A DNA stretch of 64,000 nucleotides from Gemmobacter aquatilis (GCF_900110025.1 NZ_FOCE01000002.1:372001-436000), one strand, 5' to 3'; shown: positions 1 through 9,463, counted from the stretch's first letter. Program-made: numbers and translations. The notes: generated by a model not told the origin, from the sequence alone.

Positions 1-128
1 CCGCGACCGAGGCGGAGGTGGAACTGCTGGACCCCGAAGACGGGGTCAGCGCCGGTCAGGCCTGCGTGTTCTATGCACCTGAAGGGAGCCGCATTCTGGG
101 CGGCGGCTGGATCTGGCGCGGGCGTTGA
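1..128 (+). CDS. mnmA: tRNA-specific 2-thiouridylase MnmA, C-terminal end only
   Basis: Only the last 41 codons are present; the reading frame enters at base 3 and ends at a TGA. The visible tail contains GQACVFY and RILGGGWI, which match the C-terminal beta-barrel end of MnmA, the enzyme that thiolates U34 in the anticodon of Lys, Glu and Gln tRNAs. The gene runs toward the minus-strand lipid A operon, and two short hairpins separate the converging ends. The catalytic P-loop and cysteines lie outside the window, so the assignment rests on the tail alone. Confidence 0.8.
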   Translation, partial: ATEAEVELLDPEDGVSAGQACVFYAPEGSRILGGGWIWRGR

Positions 129-131
129 CGC

Positions 132-150
132 GATTTTTCTGCGAAAAATC
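132..150. terminator. perfect 8-bp hairpin between converging genes
   Basis: GATTTTTC and GAAAAATC form a perfect 8-bp stem around the 3-base loop TGC, directly after the mnmA stop. There is no separate T-run, but the stem itself is T-rich on both strands. It probably helps end transcription from both sides. It resembles the hairpins at 192-214 and 20880-20900. Confidence 0.5.
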
Positions 151-191
151 AGGGCTCTGTCATTTGAACCGAAGGGCGGGTGGTGAGGAAT

Positions 192-214
192 ACGATTTTT
201 CGTAGAAAAATCGT
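192..214. terminator. perfect 10-bp hairpin between converging genes
   Basis: ACGATTTTTC and GAAAAATCGT form a perfect 10-bp stem with loop GTA, just beyond the lpxB stop on the minus strand. Its position between the 3' ends of mnmA and lpxB suits a bidirectional terminator. It has the same ATTTTTC/GAAAAAT core as the hairpin at 132-150. Confidence 0.5.
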
Positions 215-243
215 GCCTCTGGTGGAGTATTTTTACAAAGAAG
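214..243 (-). repeat. dispersed intergenic element, copy 1
   Basis: The stretch GGAGTATTTTTACAAAGAAG is nearly identical to one at 39205-39226 and similar to copies at 12601-12650, 18714-18765 (inverted) and 35648-35695. This copy overlaps the lpxB stop and its last codons. On the minus strand it sits at the 3' end of the gene, as do copies 3, 4 and 5. Confidence 0.5.
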
Positions 244-1372
244 ACGGCTGGAGTGCGGCGAGGACCGAGCGGGCTGCGCGCAGCCCCGGAGCCTCGCCCC
301 CGGCGCCGAGGCGCTGCATGGTCAGCGCCATGGCGGCTTTCTGAGCAACACGCGCAGGGCCGTCCTGCATCAGATCGGCGAGGACAGGGGCGATCAGGTC
401 GGCGCGGCAGCGCGGGCCAAGGAATTCCGGCACCACCCGCGTTTCCGTGACGAGGTTGACCAGCGTCACCGTGTCGATCCGCGCGGCACGGCGCATCAGC
501 CAGAAGCTGAGCGGATTCATGTCATAGGCGATGACCATCGGACAGCCATTCGCCGCCAGCTCCAGCGAAACCGTGCCGGAGGCGGCAAGCGCCACGTCGG
601 CGCAGGCGAAGGCCGCGCGTTTGCGCGCCGGGTCGGTGATGATTTCGGGCGAGGTGGGCCAGTTCTGCACCGTCTCGCGCACCAAGGCCTCGACACCGTG
701 CACGGTGGGCAGGGCGACGCGGGGGGTAAGGCCCATCGCCCGCAGGCGCACCAGCGTGTCACCGATCACCGGCATCAGGCGGCTGACTTCGCCCCTGCGC
801 GAACCGGGAAGGGCGAGCAGCAGCGGCCCTTCCCCGGCCATCAGGGCGCGTTCCCCGGCACTGGCCAGCGGTTCGGCAACCACCGGGTGGCCGACGAAAT
901 CGCAGGTCATGCCCGCAGCGGTCATGTAAGGCGGCTCGAAGGGCAGCAGCGCCAGCACATGGTCGATCACTTCGGCCATCCTGGCGGCGCGTCCGGGGCG
1001 CCAGGCCCAGACCGAGGGCGCGACATAGTGGATCAGGCGCATCTTTGGCCGGGCGGCCCGCACCAGTCGCGCCACGCGCAGACAGAAATCCGGACTGTCG
1101 ATGGTCACAAGCGCATCTGCGCCGCTGGCAATGACGGCCTCGGCCGTCTGGTGCAGGCGGCGGCGCAGGTGCAGGTATTTCGGCAGCACCTCGGCAATGC
1201 CCATCACCGACAGGTCTTCCATCGGGAACAGGCTGTGCAGACCCTGCGCCTGCATCAGCGGGCCGCCGACGCCACAAAACCCGACACCCGGCGCAAGCTG
1301 CGTCAACCCCGCCATCAGCGCGGCGCCGAGGCGGTCGCCCGAAGGCTCACCTGCGACAAGGAACAGCTTCAT
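233..1372 (-). CDS. lpxB: lipid-A-disaccharide synthase LpxB
   Basis: This 379-residue glycosyltransferase (family GT19) joins UDP-2,3-diacylglucosamine to lipid X to form lipid A disaccharide at the inner face of the cytoplasmic membrane. The N-terminus MKLFLVAGEPSGDRLGA is the typical LpxB opening, followed by GVGGPLM and SVMGIAEVLP. LALLPFEP and LPGSRRGEV match conserved LpxB blocks. The length is normal for the family. The start overlaps the lpxI stop by the ATGA arrangement, so the two genes are probably translationally coupled. It is the last gene of the lipid A end of the operon. Confidence 0.96.
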   Translation of the reverse strand: MKLFLVAGEPSGDRLGAALMAGLTQLAPGVGFCGVGGPLMQAQGLHSLFPMEDLSVMGIAEVLPKYLHLRRRLHQTAEAVIASGADALVTIDSPDFCLRVARLVRAARPKMRLIHYVAPSVWAWRPGRAARMAEVIDHVLALLPFEPPYMTAAGMTCDFVGHPVVAEPLASAGERALMAGEGPLLLALPGSRRGEVSRLMPVIGDTLVRLRAMGLTPRVALPTVHGVEALVRETVQNWPTSPEIITDPARKRAAFACADVALAASGTVSLELAANGCPMVIAYDMNPLSFWLMRRAARIDTVTLVNLVTETRVVPEFLGPRCRADLIAPVLADLMQDGPARVAQKAAMALTMQRLGAGGEAPGLRAARSVLAALQPSSL

Positions 1373-2172
1373 GGCTGGCGGGCCCAGAGGAACAGGCCCT
1401 GTGCCTGCGCCTCGGTAACCATCGCGGCGCGGTCGAGCAGGATCACCCCACTCGCCTCGAAGGCGATCCCGGCGAGGCCTGCGGCGGCAGCGCGGCGCAG
1501 GGTGTCCAGCCCCAGCGTCGGCAGGTCGATGCGGCGATCCTGCCCGGGTTTCGGCGCCTTGTAGAACACACCGCGCGCGCCGCGCGGATCAGGGCGGCGC
1601 GCGGTCTGCGCCACCCAATCCAGCATCGCATCGGTGCCAGGCAGCGCCTCGACCGCGAGGCAAAGCCCTTGGGCCACCACCGCGCCCTGCCCGACATCCA
1701 CCGCGCCAAGCGCCGTGACGATGGCGGCGGCGCGGGTGGCATCGGCGGTGTCGGCATCCGAGACCGTGCCGACGAGGAACCCGGCGCCGGGCAGCAGATC
1801 AGGCGCCAGATCCTCGACGCCCACCACCGCGAACCCCGCCTCTTCGAAAATCCCGATCACCGCGCGCAGCGTGGCATCATCGCCCGCCTGCATCGCGGCC
1901 AACAGGCGCGGCACCATCTGGGCGGTGGCCATGTCGAACAGCGCCGGGTCAAGCCGGGGGCGGCTGACGGCACCCGCGAAACAGACACGGGTCACCCCAG
2001 CCTCTTCCAGACCGCGCAGGAAGGGCACCAGACGCTCCACCCGGAACACCTGATCGACGGCCAGCCCTTCGGGTGCGAACCCGTCCAGCGCGCAGATCAG
2101 CGGGGTGTCGAGGGCAGCGGCAAGGGCGGCGGGCAGGCGCCCGGCACCCGCGATGAGGGCGGTGCGGCTCAT
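1369..2172 (-). CDS. lpxI: UDP-2,3-diacylglucosamine pyrophosphatase LpxI
   Basis: This 267-residue protein begins MSRTALIAGAGRLPAALAAA and matches the LpxI (DUF1009) family, which hydrolyses UDP-2,3-diacylglucosamine to lipid X and UMP. Many alphaproteobacteria use LpxI where enterobacteria use the unrelated LpxH. The place between lpxA and lpxB supplies the missing step of lipid A synthesis in this operon. Its start overlaps the lpxA stop and its stop overlaps the lpxB start, each by four bases. The KAPKPGQDRRIDLPTLG stretch near residue 200 is typical of the C-terminal catalytic domain. Confidence 0.94.
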   Translation of the reverse strand: MSRTALIAGAGRLPAALAAALDTPLICALDGFAPEGLAVDQVFRVERLVPFLRGLEEAGVTRVCFAGAVSRPRLDPALFDMATAQMVPRLLAAMQAGDDATLRAVIGIFEEAGFAVVGVEDLAPDLLPGAGFLVGTVSDADTADATRAAAIVTALGAVDVGQGAVVAQGLCLAVEALPGTDAMLDWVAQTARRPDPRGARGVFYKAPKPGQDRRIDLPTLGLDTLRRAAAAGLAGIAFEASGVILLDRAAMVTEAQAQGLFLWARQP

Positions 2173-2957
2173 TTCGGCGTCAGGAAGCTGCGGTCAGAGG
2201 CGCCGAGAATGAAATCGGTCATCTCGCGCACATAGGTGCTGTCGCTTTCCTCGGCCAGTTTGCGGGCGCGATCAAGGAACGAGCCCTCGCCCTGTGCCAG
2301 CATCTGATAGGCGGCGCGCAGGGCGGTGATCTCGGCCCGGTCCACGCCGCGCCGCTTCAGCCCCACAAGGTTCAGCCCGTCCAGCACGCCGCGCGGCCCC
2401 TGCACAAGGCCATAGGGCACCACGTCATTGGTGACCATGGTCACCGCGCCGATGATCGCACCCTTGCCGACGCGCACCCATTGATGCACGCCGGACAGGC
2501 CGCCCACGATCACGTCATCGCCGATCTGGCAATGGCCCGCGATGGCTGCCTGATTGGCGAGGATCACCCGGTCGCCCAGCCGCGCATCATGGCCGACATG
2601 CGCCCCGGTCATCATCAGGCAATCGTCGCCGATGCGGGTGATTCCGCCGCCGCCTTCGGTGCCGGTGTTCAGCGTGGCGCCTTCGCGGATCTTGCAGCGC
2701 TTGCCGACCACCAACCGCGTCCGCTCACCCCGGAACTTCAGGTCTTGCGGCACCTCGCCGACGCAGGCGCCCGGAAAGATCACCGTGCCCTCGCCCACCT
2801 CGGTCCAGCCGGTCACGACGGCATGAGGTTTCACCACGACACCGGGGGCCAGGGTCACCTCGGGGCCGATCACGGCAAAGGGGCCGATCTCGCAGCCCGC
2901 GCCGATCACGGCGCCTGGCTCGACAACGGCCATCGGGTGGATGCGGGCGTCTTGCAT
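2169..2957 (-). CDS. lpxA: acyl-ACP--UDP-N-acetylglucosamine O-acyltransferase LpxA
   Basis: LpxA catalyses the first step of lipid A synthesis, moving a 3-hydroxyacyl chain from ACP to UDP-GlcNAc. The 262 residues show the left-handed beta-helix hexapeptide pattern over roughly residues 1-190 (IGPFAVIGP, VIFPGACVG, IGDDVIVGG). H123 in AHVGHDARLG corresponds to the catalytic base H125 of the E. coli enzyme, and H142 in AGHCQIGDD corresponds to H144. The length equals the family norm. It follows fabZ by three bases and overlaps lpxI, so the acyl chain supply and use are encoded together. Confidence 0.97.
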   Translation of the reverse strand: MQDARIHPMAVVEPGAVIGAGCEIGPFAVIGPEVTLAPGVVVKPHAVVTGWTEVGEGTVIFPGACVGEVPQDLKFRGERTRLVVGKRCKIREGATLNTGTEGGGGITRIGDDCLMMTGAHVGHDARLGDRVILANQAAIAGHCQIGDDVIVGGLSGVHQWVRVGKGAIIGAVTMVTNDVVPYGLVQGPRGVLDGLNLVGLKRRGVDRAEITALRAAYQMLAQGEGSFLDRARKLAEESDSTYVREMTDFILGASDRSFLTPK

Positions 2958-2960
2958 GGG

Positions 2961-3428
2961 TCAGGCCTTCGGCAGATCGAACATCGCGGTAAAGGTGGCC
3001 TCGCAGGCCAGTTCGCCTTCAACCATGGCGCGGCCCTCGAATTTCCAGACCTTGCCACCGCCGCGCAGCGCCTTCACATGCAATTCCAGAACGTCACCCG
3101 GCACGACTTTCCGCCGGAATTTCACGCCATCGACGCCCATGAAAAACACCTTGGCGTTCTTGTCCACCAGATCCATCGACAGGCCGACAAGGATGCCAGA
3201 GGTTTGCGCCATCGCCTCGATGATCATCACCCCCGGGAATACCGGCATTCCGGGGAAATGGCCGGTGAATTGCGGCTCGTTGATCGTGACGCATTTGATG
3301 CCCACGCAGCTTTCGTTGATGAAGATGTCCCGCACCTTGTCCACCAGCAGGAAGGGGTAGCGGTGCGGGATGATGCGCTGGATCAGATCGAGATCTGCGG
3401 AAAGCGGTTGCGGGGTGGTCTCGGTCAT
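2961..3428 (-). CDS. fabZ: 3-hydroxyacyl-ACP dehydratase FabZ
   Basis: FabZ dehydrates 3-hydroxyacyl-ACP in fatty acid elongation, competing with LpxA for the same substrate. The open frame extends further upstream, but the start at 3428 gives the expected 155-residue protein and has AGGAGA seven bases before it. The catalytic block [11 protein letters not shown] carries H57, and E71 lies in [10 protein letters not shown], as in the hot-dog dehydratase family. The gene sits between skp and lpxA, the common order in proteobacteria. Confidence 0.96.
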   Translation of the reverse strand: MTETTPQPLSADLDLIQRIIPHRYPFLLVDKVRDIFINESCVGIKCVTINEPQFTGHFPGMPVFPGVMIIEAMAQTSGILVGLSMDLVDKNAKVFFMGVDGVKFRRKVVPGDVLELHVKALRGGGKVWKFEGRAMVEGELACEATFTAMFDLPKA

Positions 3429-3495
3429 CGGGGTCTCCTGTCGCGGCCGCGCGGGCACGGCTATCGGTGTCTTCGGGTGGTGCCTTCCGGCATCT

Positions 3496-4119
3496 TCAGG
3501 GGGCAGCGCCGCTCCCGGTCGTGACCTCGGGAGCCGGTGGCACAACCGGGGCTTCTCCCGGCACCGCACCATCGCCCAGCACCGTATCAATGCGCGCCAC
3601 AGCACGGTCGGTGATGTCGATCACATCCAGCGACAGGATGACACTGCCCTTGTCAAGCAGGGCCACAGCGCCCAGTTCGCCCATCATATCCGCAAGGATC
3701 GGGGCGGCCGTCTGGAAAAAGCGCTGGCGATCCTCTTCTGCCTGCCGCGTCATGGCGCGGGATTTAGACTCCTGTGCCGCACGGATCCCCTCGACCTTGC
3801 TGTCGAACGCATCCGCCAGTTTGCGAAACGCATCAGGGGCAAGTGTTTGACGCTGCTGGGTCAACAAGCGCTCTTCAGCCTCCAGATCTGTTTCGATCCG
3901 GCGGTTTTCTTCCTGCAAGGCACGGCTCGCGGCCTCGATCCTCTCCTGAACGGCCCGGCCATACCGGCTGCGGGTGAACAACTGGTCCTGCTGGATCGTG
4001 GCGATCTGACTACGAAACGCATCGTCTCCCCCCTGCGCATGTGCCGCCCCGCCCCCCGCAAGGTCGAGCGCAGCAAGCGCGAGCGCGACAATGGCCAGAC
4101 GCAGCGGCAGCGGCATCAT
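3496..4119 (-). CDS. OmpH/Skp-family periplasmic chaperone
   Basis: This 207-residue protein has an N-terminal signal peptide (about residues 1-28, ending GAAHAQG) and a long charged helical middle (about 60-140), the layout of Skp/OmpH chaperones that hold unfolded outer-membrane proteins in the periplasm. The sequence is divergent, as usual for Skp. The context is strong: it follows bamA, whose TGA stop shares one base with this ATG, and precedes fabZ. The proline/alanine-rich tail after residue 180 is not part of the core domain. Confidence 0.85.
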   Translation of the reverse strand: MMPLPLRLAIVALALAALDLAGGGAAHAQGGDDAFRSQIATIQQDQLFTRSRYGRAVQERIEAASRALQEENRRIETDLEAEERLLTQQRQTLAPDAFRKLADAFDSKVEGIRAAQESKSRAMTRQAEEDRQRFFQTAAPILADMMGELGAVALLDKGSVILSLDVIDITDRAVARIDTVLGDGAVPGEAPVVPPAPEVTTGSGAAP

Positions 4120-6512
4120 CAGAACTGGGTCGAGACAGTCAGGTCGAAGACCTGTTCCCGATCATAGTCCTTCTTGGCCAAGGCTTTGGCAAAGTTGAAA
4201 CGCAGCGGGCCGATCGGGGTTTTCCAGTAAAGCGAAAAGCCGATCGACGAGCGCAGATAGAAATCATCGTCCACGGTCGTATAGCCCGCCTTGTTGTCGA
4301 GCCCCCAGACAGAGCCAAAATCGGCGAACAGACCACCGTTGATACCGTATTCCTCGGGCAGGCCCAGCGGGAAATCGGCCTCGAACCGGGCGACGGCAAA
4401 CAGGTTGCCCCCTAGCGCATCGCCGCTGCGATCCGCCGGATCGCGCGGGCCTAGCCCCGAAGGCTCGAAGCCACGAATACGGCCACCGCTGAAGAAACGG
4501 TCGGTGATGCGGCTGGGATCGTCACCGAACATGCTCAGTGCGCCGCCTTCCAGAATGGCGCGCACCGTGACTTCCTCGTTCCAGATGCGCGATTCCACCA
4601 TGGCAAGACCCGTGGTGGTCAGGCTTTCCACATCGCCGCCAAGCCCTGCGTAATCGACCCCAAACCGAAGCAAGACCCCACCCTTAGGGTTCAGCCCGGT
4701 CACGCGGGTGTCATAGCTGTAGGTTGCCCCCAAACCCGACGAGATCAGCGCACCGCGATCCGCATCGTCCTGGATGATCGGCGAGGTTGGCAGCGTATCG
4801 TCTTCGTCGGTGAAGTCACCGTCTTCATTCGCATCTTCACCGGCATAGACATGGCTCATGCTCGATTGCTTGATGAAATAGCGCAGCTCAAGGCGCCCCT
4901 GCTCGCTGACAGGGAAGTCAATCGAGGGCTGGATACCGATCATCCGCGTGTCATAGGTCGCGGCGTCGTCATTTGTCTGGTTGTAATAGGCATTGAACCG
5001 GAAGCGCAGATTGCGGCCAAGGAAGGCAGGCTCAATGAAGGTGATCGAGCTGTTGGCATCGTCGCTGGTGGTCGCGATATTGACACCGACTGTCTGGCCA
5101 CGCCCAAGGAAGTTTGTCTCGGTCAGGCCGACATTGAACCCAACGCCGGACGACACCCCATAGCTGGCCCCGAAAGACAGCGAGCCGGTCGGTTGTTCTT
5201 CCACATCGACATTCACCACCACCTGATCCGGGCCGCTGCCCGGTTCGGTATTCACCTTGGCATCTGCAAAGAAGCCAAGCGCACGGATACGTTCTGCCGA
5301 CTGGCGGATTTCGCGCGGGTTGAAGGGGTCGCCTTCCACCGTGCGGAACTGGCGGCGCACCACCTCGTCCAGTGTCGTGGTGTTGCCCTCGATGTCGATG
5401 CGCTCGACAAAGACTTTCTTGCCGCGCACCAGCGCAAAGGTCACATCGAGCGTGCGCGCGGCTTCGTTGCGGGTGATGCGCGGCTCGACGGTGACGAAGG
5501 TCAGACCCTTTTTCAGCGCAAGCGTTTCCAGCCGCGTGATGTTGTTGTCGATCTCGGCGGGTGAATAGGTCGTGCCGGGGCTCAAGCGCAGCGCGGCGTT
5601 GTACTCCGTCGCGTCCAGCCCCTCGACCTCGCTGACAACCACGGCCTTGTCGAACGAGAATTGTTGGCCTTCCTGCACCGTGAAGGTCACGAAAACCCCG
5701 TCCCGCTCGCGCGAGATCTGCGCCGATGCATCCAGCACCTGCACATCGACATAGCCGCGCGACAGGTAGAAATCGCGCAAAAGCTGCTTGTCCACTTCCA
5801 GCCGCTCGGGCTGCAACGTATCGGCCTTGATCAACTGGCGCAGAAAGCCCGCCTGCTTGGTTTCCAGAACCTGCCGCAGACGACGGTCCGAGAAGGCGCG
5901 GTTGCCGACGAAGGACAACCGCTCGATCTCGACGGTCTTGCCCTCGGCAATCTCGAACACCAGATCGACCCGGTTGTCCGAGCGGCGGATGATCTTCGGC
6001 GTGATCGAGGCCGCCAGCCGCCCCTGCGCGCGATAGGCCTCTGCCAAAGTCGCGGCGTCCTGTTCAGCCAAGGCAGGAGAATAGGCCCGGCGGGACTTGG
6101 ATTCGACGAAGCCCGCCAAGTCCTCGTCCTTCAGCCGCGAATTTCCCTCGAACGACACTACGTTGATCATCGGGTATTCCTTCACCCGGATCACGAGACG
6201 CGACCCTTGCGGGGTGATGGATACCTCTTCGAACAGGCCAGAACTTTGCAGCCCCTGATAGGCATCGTTCACCTGCGCGGCGGTGACGCTCTGCCCCCGG
6301 GCGATTCCGGCAAATTTCAGGATCGTGGCCGCATCAACCCGGGCGTTGCCTTCGATCGTCACCTGTGAAAACGCGTAGGTCTGGGCCTGCACCTGAAGCA
6401 GGTTCGGCGCGGAAAGGCTTGCGGCAGCAAGGAAAACCGTGACGGCAGCCCCCTGCATCAGACGCGACTTGCGCTTGCCCTGTGCCGCGACTTTGCGCTT
6501 TGCCCGATCCAT
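4119..6512 (-). CDS. bamA: outer membrane protein assembly factor BamA
   Basis: BamA is the central beta-barrel insertase of the BAM complex. Starting at 6512 gives 797 residues with a signal peptide (MDRAKRKVAAQGKRKS, then a hydrophobic stretch ending near VQAQ). Five POTRA domains follow (about 45-440), then the barrel ending with the C-terminal signature VSTQF. The VRGFE-like loop motif appears as RIRGFEPSGLGPRD. An upstream ATG at 6629 is possible but would put extra polar residues before the signal peptide. The bamB-like lipoprotein gene elsewhere in the window (22456) is a likely partner. Confidence 0.96.
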   Translation of the reverse strand: MDRAKRKVAAQGKRKSRLMQGAAVTVFLAAASLSAPNLLQVQAQTYAFSQVTIEGNARVDAATILKFAGIARGQSVTAAQVNDAYQGLQSSGLFEEVSITPQGSRLVIRVKEYPMINVVSFEGNSRLKDEDLAGFVESKSRRAYSPALAEQDAATLAEAYRAQGRLAASITPKIIRRSDNRVDLVFEIAEGKTVEIERLSFVGNRAFSDRRLRQVLETKQAGFLRQLIKADTLQPERLEVDKQLLRDFYLSRGYVDVQVLDASAQISRERDGVFVTFTVQEGQQFSFDKAVVVSEVEGLDATEYNAALRLSPGTTYSPAEIDNNITRLETLALKKGLTFVTVEPRITRNEAARTLDVTFALVRGKKVFVERIDIEGNTTTLDEVVRRQFRTVEGDPFNPREIRQSAERIRALGFFADAKVNTEPGSGPDQVVVNVDVEEQPTGSLSFGASYGVSSGVGFNVGLTETNFLGRGQTVGVNIATTSDDANSSITFIEPAFLGRNLRFRFNAYYNQTNDDAATYDTRMIGIQPSIDFPVSEQGRLELRYFIKQSSMSHVYAGEDANEDGDFTDEDDTLPTSPIIQDDADRGALISSGLGATYSYDTRVTGLNPKGGVLLRFGVDYAGLGGDVESLTTTGLAMVESRIWNEEVTVRAILEGGALSMFGDDPSRITDRFFSGGRIRGFEPSGLGPRDPADRSGDALGGNLFAVARFEADFPLGLPEEYGINGGLFADFGSVWGLDNKAGYTTVDDDFYLRSSIGFSLYWKTPIGPLRFNFAKALAKKDYDREQVFDLTVSTQF

Positions 6513-6695
6513 CGCCAACCCCGTCTTGAAAACTCTTTGCACCTGACTAGCGGGATTGGTCTCTGTTGTCAAAACACTCGATCCAGACTGCGCAAAACCA
6601 GCCCTTGCGTTACGCATGACGCATACCACAAGCTCTACGCGCCTGCGATACGGGCAACATGAAAATCCAAGGCAGGGTCAGCAGAATAACGCCGC

Positions 6696-6833
6696 TCAGT
6701 GCGGCAGCAGGGCGGTACCAAGAAACGCGCCGGCAAGCAGGCCCACCACAATGGTGCCAAGCGTGAACAGCCAATCCCAATTGAGACCGACCAGATAGCT
6801 TAGCCCCTGATAACTCCGCATGACGGTTTGCAT
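6696..6833 (-). CDS. 45-residue single-span membrane protein of unknown function
   Basis: This small gene lies between rseP and bamA. It starts MQTVMRSYQGLSYLVGLNWD and has one clear hydrophobic segment (about residues 23-43) ending in LLPH. A strong ribosome binding site, GAGGAGG, stands seven bases before the ATG, which supports translation. The protein has no recognisable family. The position in the envelope operon, between a site-2 protease and the BAM insertase, suggests an envelope role, but that is inference. It may be annotated nowhere because of its size. Confidence 0.6.
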   Translation of the reverse strand: MQTVMRSYQGLSYLVGLNWDWLFTLGTIVVGLLAGAFLGTALLPH

Positions 6834-6919
6834 GATGTGCCCTCCTCAAAAAAGGATGCCTTTATCTAGCAAGCGAATATGGCATGATTTGGGCGCAGAC
6901 GGGGCTGCGCCTGCCCGAT

Positions 6920-8257
6920 TTACGGGCAGAACAGATCGTTGGACAGCGAGAAGACCATCATGCCCAGCAGCAGCGAAAGGCCCAAGGCCATCAGCGCCCG
7001 CAGCGCTCGCTCCGACGGCGGCTTGCCTGTGACGGCCTCCCAGGCGTGAAACACCAGATGACCGCCATCCAGAATCGGAATGGGGAACAGGTTCATCAGC
7101 CCGACAGCGGTGGAAAAGACCGCAACAAACCAGATGAAGGCCTCGATCCCCTGCGACGCGGCGGCGCCCGAGGTTTCGGCGATGCCAAGCGGGCCTTGCA
7201 GGTTGCAGGACGAAATCGCCCCCGTCACCATATGCCAGACCCCGGAAAGCGAGGTCAGTGCCACCGACTGCATCTGCTGCACACCAAGCCACACCCCCTC
7301 GACAGGGCCTGGCGTCCGGGTTTCGGGGGTGAAGACCAACCCGCCCGACAATCCGATCAACCAGCGCGTCTCGAACCCACCTTCGGGCAACGGCAGATCG
7401 ACACGTTTCGGCGTCATCACCACCTCGACCGTCTGCCCGGCCCGCAGCACGCTCAACCGCACCGGGTTGCCGCCAGAGCCGCCGACGATGGTGCGCATCT
7501 CCTCGAAGCTTTTCACCGGCGTGCCGTCGATCGACAGCACATAGTCGCCCGCCAGCATCCCGGCCTCTGCCGCGGCACTGCCCGGCTGCACCGCATCGAC
7601 CAGAGGCGGATAGGGATAGGGGCCGCGCAGATTCATCGGGGCGCCGTCCCGTTCGACCCGGTAATCGGCGGTGTCGGCGGGCGGCAGGGCGCGGGCCGTG
7701 GTCAGAAAGGTTTCAAGATCGGTGGTTTCCTGCCCGCCAATCGCCGTGATCCGGTCGCCGGGCAACAGCGCTTGCACGGCATGGGGCGTTTCCTTCACCG
7801 TGCCGACGACCGGCAGGTCGGTAGCGATGCCATTGGCCCAAAAGAACCCTGCAAAGACGAGGATCGACAGGGCGAAGTTGAACAGCGGCCCCGCCGCCAC
7901 CGTGGCCGCCCGTGCCCAGAGCGGCGCGCCGTGCATGGTGTGGCGCCGTTCTTCCGGCGTCAGGGTCGAAATGATCTCGGCATCCTTGCCGGAAGCCGCA
8001 TTACTGTCACCCAGAAATTTCACATAGCCGCCAAAGGGCAGCGCCGCGATCTGCCAGCGGGTGCCCTGACTGTCCACCCGGCTGAACAGCACCGGGCCGA
8101 ATCCCAGCGAGAACACTTCGGCATGGATGCCGGACCAGCGGGCCACGATGTAATGGCCATATTCATGCACTGCCACGATGATCGAGAGAGCTGCGATAAA
8201 AGCCACGAGCGTAAAGGCAAGGTTCCCGAACGACGGGATCAGACCCAGAATATCCAA
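6920..8257 (-). CDS. rseP: site-2 zinc metalloprotease RseP
   Basis: RseP cleaves membrane-embedded substrates such as anti-sigma factors. The 445-residue protein has the zinc motif HEYGH (H31, E32, H35) in its first transmembrane segment and the third ligand region NLFPIPILDGGH near residue 390. Two PDZ-like regions lie between them, and four membrane segments fit the family. Translation appears to start at TTG, preceded by AGAAGG. It follows dxr by 15 bases and has the usual place upstream of bamA. Confidence 0.95.
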   Translation of the reverse strand: MDILGLIPSFGNLAFTLVAFIAALSIIVAVHEYGHYIVARWSGIHAEVFSLGFGPVLFSRVDSQGTRWQIAALPFGGYVKFLGDSNAASGKDAEIISTLTPEERRHTMHGAPLWARAATVAAGPLFNFALSILVFAGFFWANGIATDLPVVGTVKETPHAVQALLPGDRITAIGGQETTDLETFLTTARALPPADTADYRVERDGAPMNLRGPYPYPPLVDAVQPGSAAAEAGMLAGDYVLSIDGTPVKSFEEMRTIVGGSGGNPVRLSVLRAGQTVEVVMTPKRVDLPLPEGGFETRWLIGLSGGLVFTPETRTPGPVEGVWLGVQQMQSVALTSLSGVWHMVTGAISSCNLQGPLGIAETSGAAASQGIEAFIWFVAVFSTAVGLMNLFPIPILDGGHLVFHAWEAVTGKPPSERALRALMALGLSLLLGMMVFSLSNDLFCP

Positions 8258-8272
8258 CTGCTACACCTTCTG

Positions 8273-9463
8273 TCAGCCAAAGCGCCGGGATGCCAAAGAC
8301 TGCACCGCGCGGCCCGCGCAATCGCGCGCGCATTCATCCATTGCCAGCACATCTTCCAGACAGCTCGGGGCATTTCCAAGGCCATTCCCGCGCGAAAGCG
8401 CGGCAAGCGTTTCTTCCACGACACCAGCCATATCGGCAAAGCCGATGCCACCGCCAATGAAATGATCGAGAGCGATTTCCTTCGCCGCGTTGAAGGCGGC
8501 ACCGGCCAGGCCATGCACCTCCATCACCTCGCGCGCGATGCGCAGCGCGGGATAGCGCGCATCATCGGGGGCGCGGAAGGTCAGCCGCCCCAGCGCCGCG
8601 AAATCCAGCCGCGCCACTGGCAGATCGGCACGTTCGGGCCAGTTGAGCGCATAGCCGATGGCGTGGCGCATGTCGGCGGCGCCCAGATGCGCCATGATCG
8701 CCCCGTCGCGGTACCCCACCATTGAATGGATGATGCTTTCGGGATGAATGATCACCTCGATCTGCGCGGGGGAAACACCGAAATACTCGCGCGTCTCGAT
8801 CACTTCCAGCGCCTTGTTGAACATCGAGGCGCTGTCGATAGTGATCCGCTGCCCCATCGACCAGTTCGGATGCGCCAGCGCCTCGGCCAGCGTCGCGCGC
8901 GCCAGCCGCTCCAGCGGCCAGTCACGCAGCGCCCCGCCCGAGGCGGTCAGCACGATGCGTTCCACCGCCGCCAGATCCTCGCCCACCAGCGCCTGAAAGA
9001 TCGCGCTGTGTTCGCTGTCCACCGGCAGGATGCGGGCACCGTGGCGGGCGGCTTCGGCCATCAGCAGCGGCCCGGCGGTGACAAGGCTTTCCTTGTTGGC
9101 CAGCGCCAGCGTCGTGCCATGGCGCAAGGCACGAAAGCCCGGCTCCAGCCCCGCCGCACCGACAATGGCCGACATGATCCAGTCTGCCGGGCGATCCGCC
9201 GCCTCCAGCAACGCCGTGCGGCCTGCGGCGGCGGCGATCCCGCTGCCGGCCAGCGCCGCGCGCAGGGCGGGCAGGCCATCGTCATGGGCCGTCACCGCCA
9301 CCTCGGCCCGCAGCGCGCATGCCATTTCCGCTAGCCGGACCACATTGCGCCCGCCGGTCAGTGCCACTGTCTGAAAGGCCGCTGGCCCGCCTTGCCGCAT
9401 CAGCAGGTCGAAGGTGCTTTCGCCTATGGAGCCGGTGGCCCCGAAAATCGAAATCCGCCGCAT
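8273..9463 (-). CDS. dxr: 1-deoxy-D-xylulose 5-phosphate reductoisomerase Dxr
   Basis: Dxr converts DXP to MEP with NADPH, the committed step of non-mevalonate isoprenoid synthesis. The frame stays open far upstream through cdsA, but the start MRRISIFGATGSIGESTFDL at 9463 begins exactly with the NADPH-binding fold and gives 396 residues, the family length. LANKESLVTAG, VDSEHSAIFQ and IHPESIIHSMV are the conserved catalytic and metal-binding blocks. The ATG shares one base with the cdsA stop. Its product feeds the undecaprenyl synthase encoded two genes upstream. Confidence 0.97.
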   Translation of the reverse strand: MRRISIFGATGSIGESTFDLLMRQGGPAAFQTVALTGGRNVVRLAEMACALRAEVAVTAHDDGLPALRAALAGSGIAAAAGRTALLEAADRPADWIMSAIVGAAGLEPGFRALRHGTTLALANKESLVTAGPLLMAEAARHGARILPVDSEHSAIFQALVGEDLAAVERIVLTASGGALRDWPLERLARATLAEALAHPNWSMGQRITIDSASMFNKALEVIETREYFGVSPAQIEVIIHPESIIHSMVGYRDGAIMAHLGAADMRHAIGYALNWPERADLPVARLDFAALGRLTFRAPDDARYPALRIAREVMEVHGLAGAAFNAAKEIALDHFIGGGIGFADMAGVVEETLAALSRGNGLGNAPSCLEDVLAMDECARDCAGRAVQSLASRRFG

